60,494 nt of DNA. Source: Chara braunii (lineage: Eukaryota; Streptophyta; Charophyceae; Charales; Characeae). Positions 59,090-60,494 of the stretch are shown piece after piece. Numbering within the stretch: the first letter of the stretch is position 1; the number at the start of each line of letters is the position of its first letter. Under the pieces are notes generated by a model that did not search any database, was not told the DNA's origin, and saw nothing but the letters and a program-made list of their open reading frames with translations. Position numbers and translations under genes: made by a program. The stretch lies in contig BFEA01000350.1 in assembly GCA_003427395.1 (NCBI GenBank), forward strand, positions 1,094,785 through 1,155,278, in the 5' to 3' direction.

Positions 59090-60494
59090 GGGCCAAGATC
59101 GCCTTGCACCTTCTCCCTCCGCCACCTTCTTCACCATCTCCCTCTCCCCATCCACCATAACCATCCACCTTGCTCGGATGTGCAAAGGACAGCCCAAAAC
59201 ACCTCCCACCTTCTTCCTCCACCATCATCTACGCCCATCCACCATAATCGACCACCTTGCACCTTCTTCCTCCACCATCTCCTACACCCATCCACCATAG
59301 CCAACCGCCTTGCACCTTTTTCCTCCACCATCTCCTACACCCATCCGCCATAGCCAACCTTCATGCACCTTCTCCTCCACCATCACCTACACCCGTCCGC
59401 CATAGCCAACCGCCTCGCACCTTTTTCCTCCACCATCACCTACACCCATCCGCCATAGCCAACCGCCTTGCACCGTCTTCCTCCACCATCACCCACACCC
59501 ATCCGGCATAGCCAATCGCCTTGCACCTTCTCCCTCCACCACCTTCCTCACCATCTCCCTCTCCCCATCCACCATAGTCATCGACCTTGCTCGGATGTCC
59601 AAAGGACAACCCAAAACACCTCCCACCGTCTTCCTCCACCATTACCTACACCCATCCACCATAGCCAACCACCTTGCACCTTCTTCCTCCACCATCACCT
59701 ACACCCACCCACCATAGCCTACCACCCTGCACCTTCTTCCTCCACCATCACCTACACCCATCCGCCATAGCCAACCACCGTGCACCTTCTTCCTCCACCA
59801 TCACCTACACCCATCCGCCATAGCCAACCGCCTTGCACCTTCTTCCCCCACCATCACCCACACCCATCCACCATAGCCGACCACCTTGCACCTTCTTCCT
59901 CCACCATCACCCGCACTCATCCGCCATAGCCAACCGCCTTGCTTCTTCTTCCTCCACCATCAGCCACACCCATCCACCATAGCCGACCACCTCCCACCTT
60001 CTTCCTCCACCATCACCTACACCCATCCACCATAGCCAACCACCCTGCACCTTCTTCCTCCACCATCACCTACACCCATCCACCACAGCCAATCTTCTTC
60101 CGCCTTCTTCCTCCACCATCATCCACACCCGTCCGCTATAGCCAACGGCCCTGCACCGTCTTCCTCCACCATCACCTACACCCGTCCGCCATAGCCAACC
60201 GCCTCGCATCTTCTTCCTCCACCATCACCCACACCCATCCACCATAGCCAACCGCCTTGCACCTTCTTCCTCCACCATCACCCACACCCATCCGCCATAG
60301 CCAATCGCCTTTCACCTTCTCCCTCCACCGCCTTCCTCACCATCTCCCTCTCCCCATCCACCATAGCCATCCACCTTGCCCGGATGTCCAAAGGACAACC
60401 CAAAACACCTCCCACCTTCTTCCTCCACCATCACCTACACCCATACACCATAGCCAACCACCCTGCACCTTCTTCCTCCACCATCACCTACACC
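59090..60494 (+). repeat. 53-bp minisatellite
   Basis: Tandem units of 53 bases (CACCTTCTTCCTCCACCATC, then CATCCGCCATAGCCAACC) run to the window edge. A longer variant block (CTCGGATGTCCAAAGGACA) recurs at about 59175, 59593 and 60380, giving a higher-order pattern. Because 53 is not a multiple of three, the Pro/His-rich frames are not genes. Confidence 0.95.

Noticed and set aside
59257-60247. Pro/His-rich frames at the right end
   Set aside because: The 53-base period shifts the frame each unit; pure minisatellite translation.

Overview
The window is eukaryotic nuclear DNA from a large, repeat-packed genome. It has no rRNA, tRNA or bacterial-type operon, and no intact host gene. It is made of satellites, microsatellites, small inverted-repeat elements and decayed transposons. 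The Ty3/gypsy polyprotein style and the other transposon relics make me think of a streptophyte (a charophyte alga such as Chara is my best guess). That is an inference, not something the sequence proves.

The main object is a giant LTR retrotransposon on the minus strand. Two long direct repeats, 12458-23768 and 41382-52079, flank a 17.6-kb internal region. Both begin TGTAGGG on the plus strand. The left copy ends CCCGACA, so on the coding strand the LTR reads TGTCGGG...CCCTACA. Each LTR is about 11 kb, and the element would be about 40 kb. Each LTR contains thousands of bases of about 90-bp satellite, a GAA-rich tract that breaks the assembly, and a 3.6-3.9-kb hairpin-rich segment. The coding strand reads: 5' LTR (right copy), a 1.7-kb leader with a possible primer site, four tandem paralogous ORFs of unknown function (P1-P4, 39649-35401), gag, protease, reverse transcriptase/RNase H, integrase, an acidic accessory ORF, a 3.2-kb repeat-bearing tail, a purine-rich tract, and the 3' LTR (left copy). 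All genes carry stops and frameshifts. Most nonsense codons are ones that a single C-to-T or G-to-A transition would create.

At 52080 a related LTR begins in the opposite orientation, inside the right LTR. It shares the hairpin-rich segment and GAA/TTC tract but carries a 172-bp dimeric version of the satellite. It then runs into unrelated sequence and a 53-bp minisatellite that reaches the window end.

Left of the giant element (1-12457) lie: a satellite stub, a decayed ORF, a 142-base poly-C run, a reverse-transcriptase pseudogene, AT-rich DNA with small inverted-repeat elements, a hammerhead-ribozyme-like core, a long CA repeat and a decayed Kolobok-like DDE transposase gene on the minus strand.
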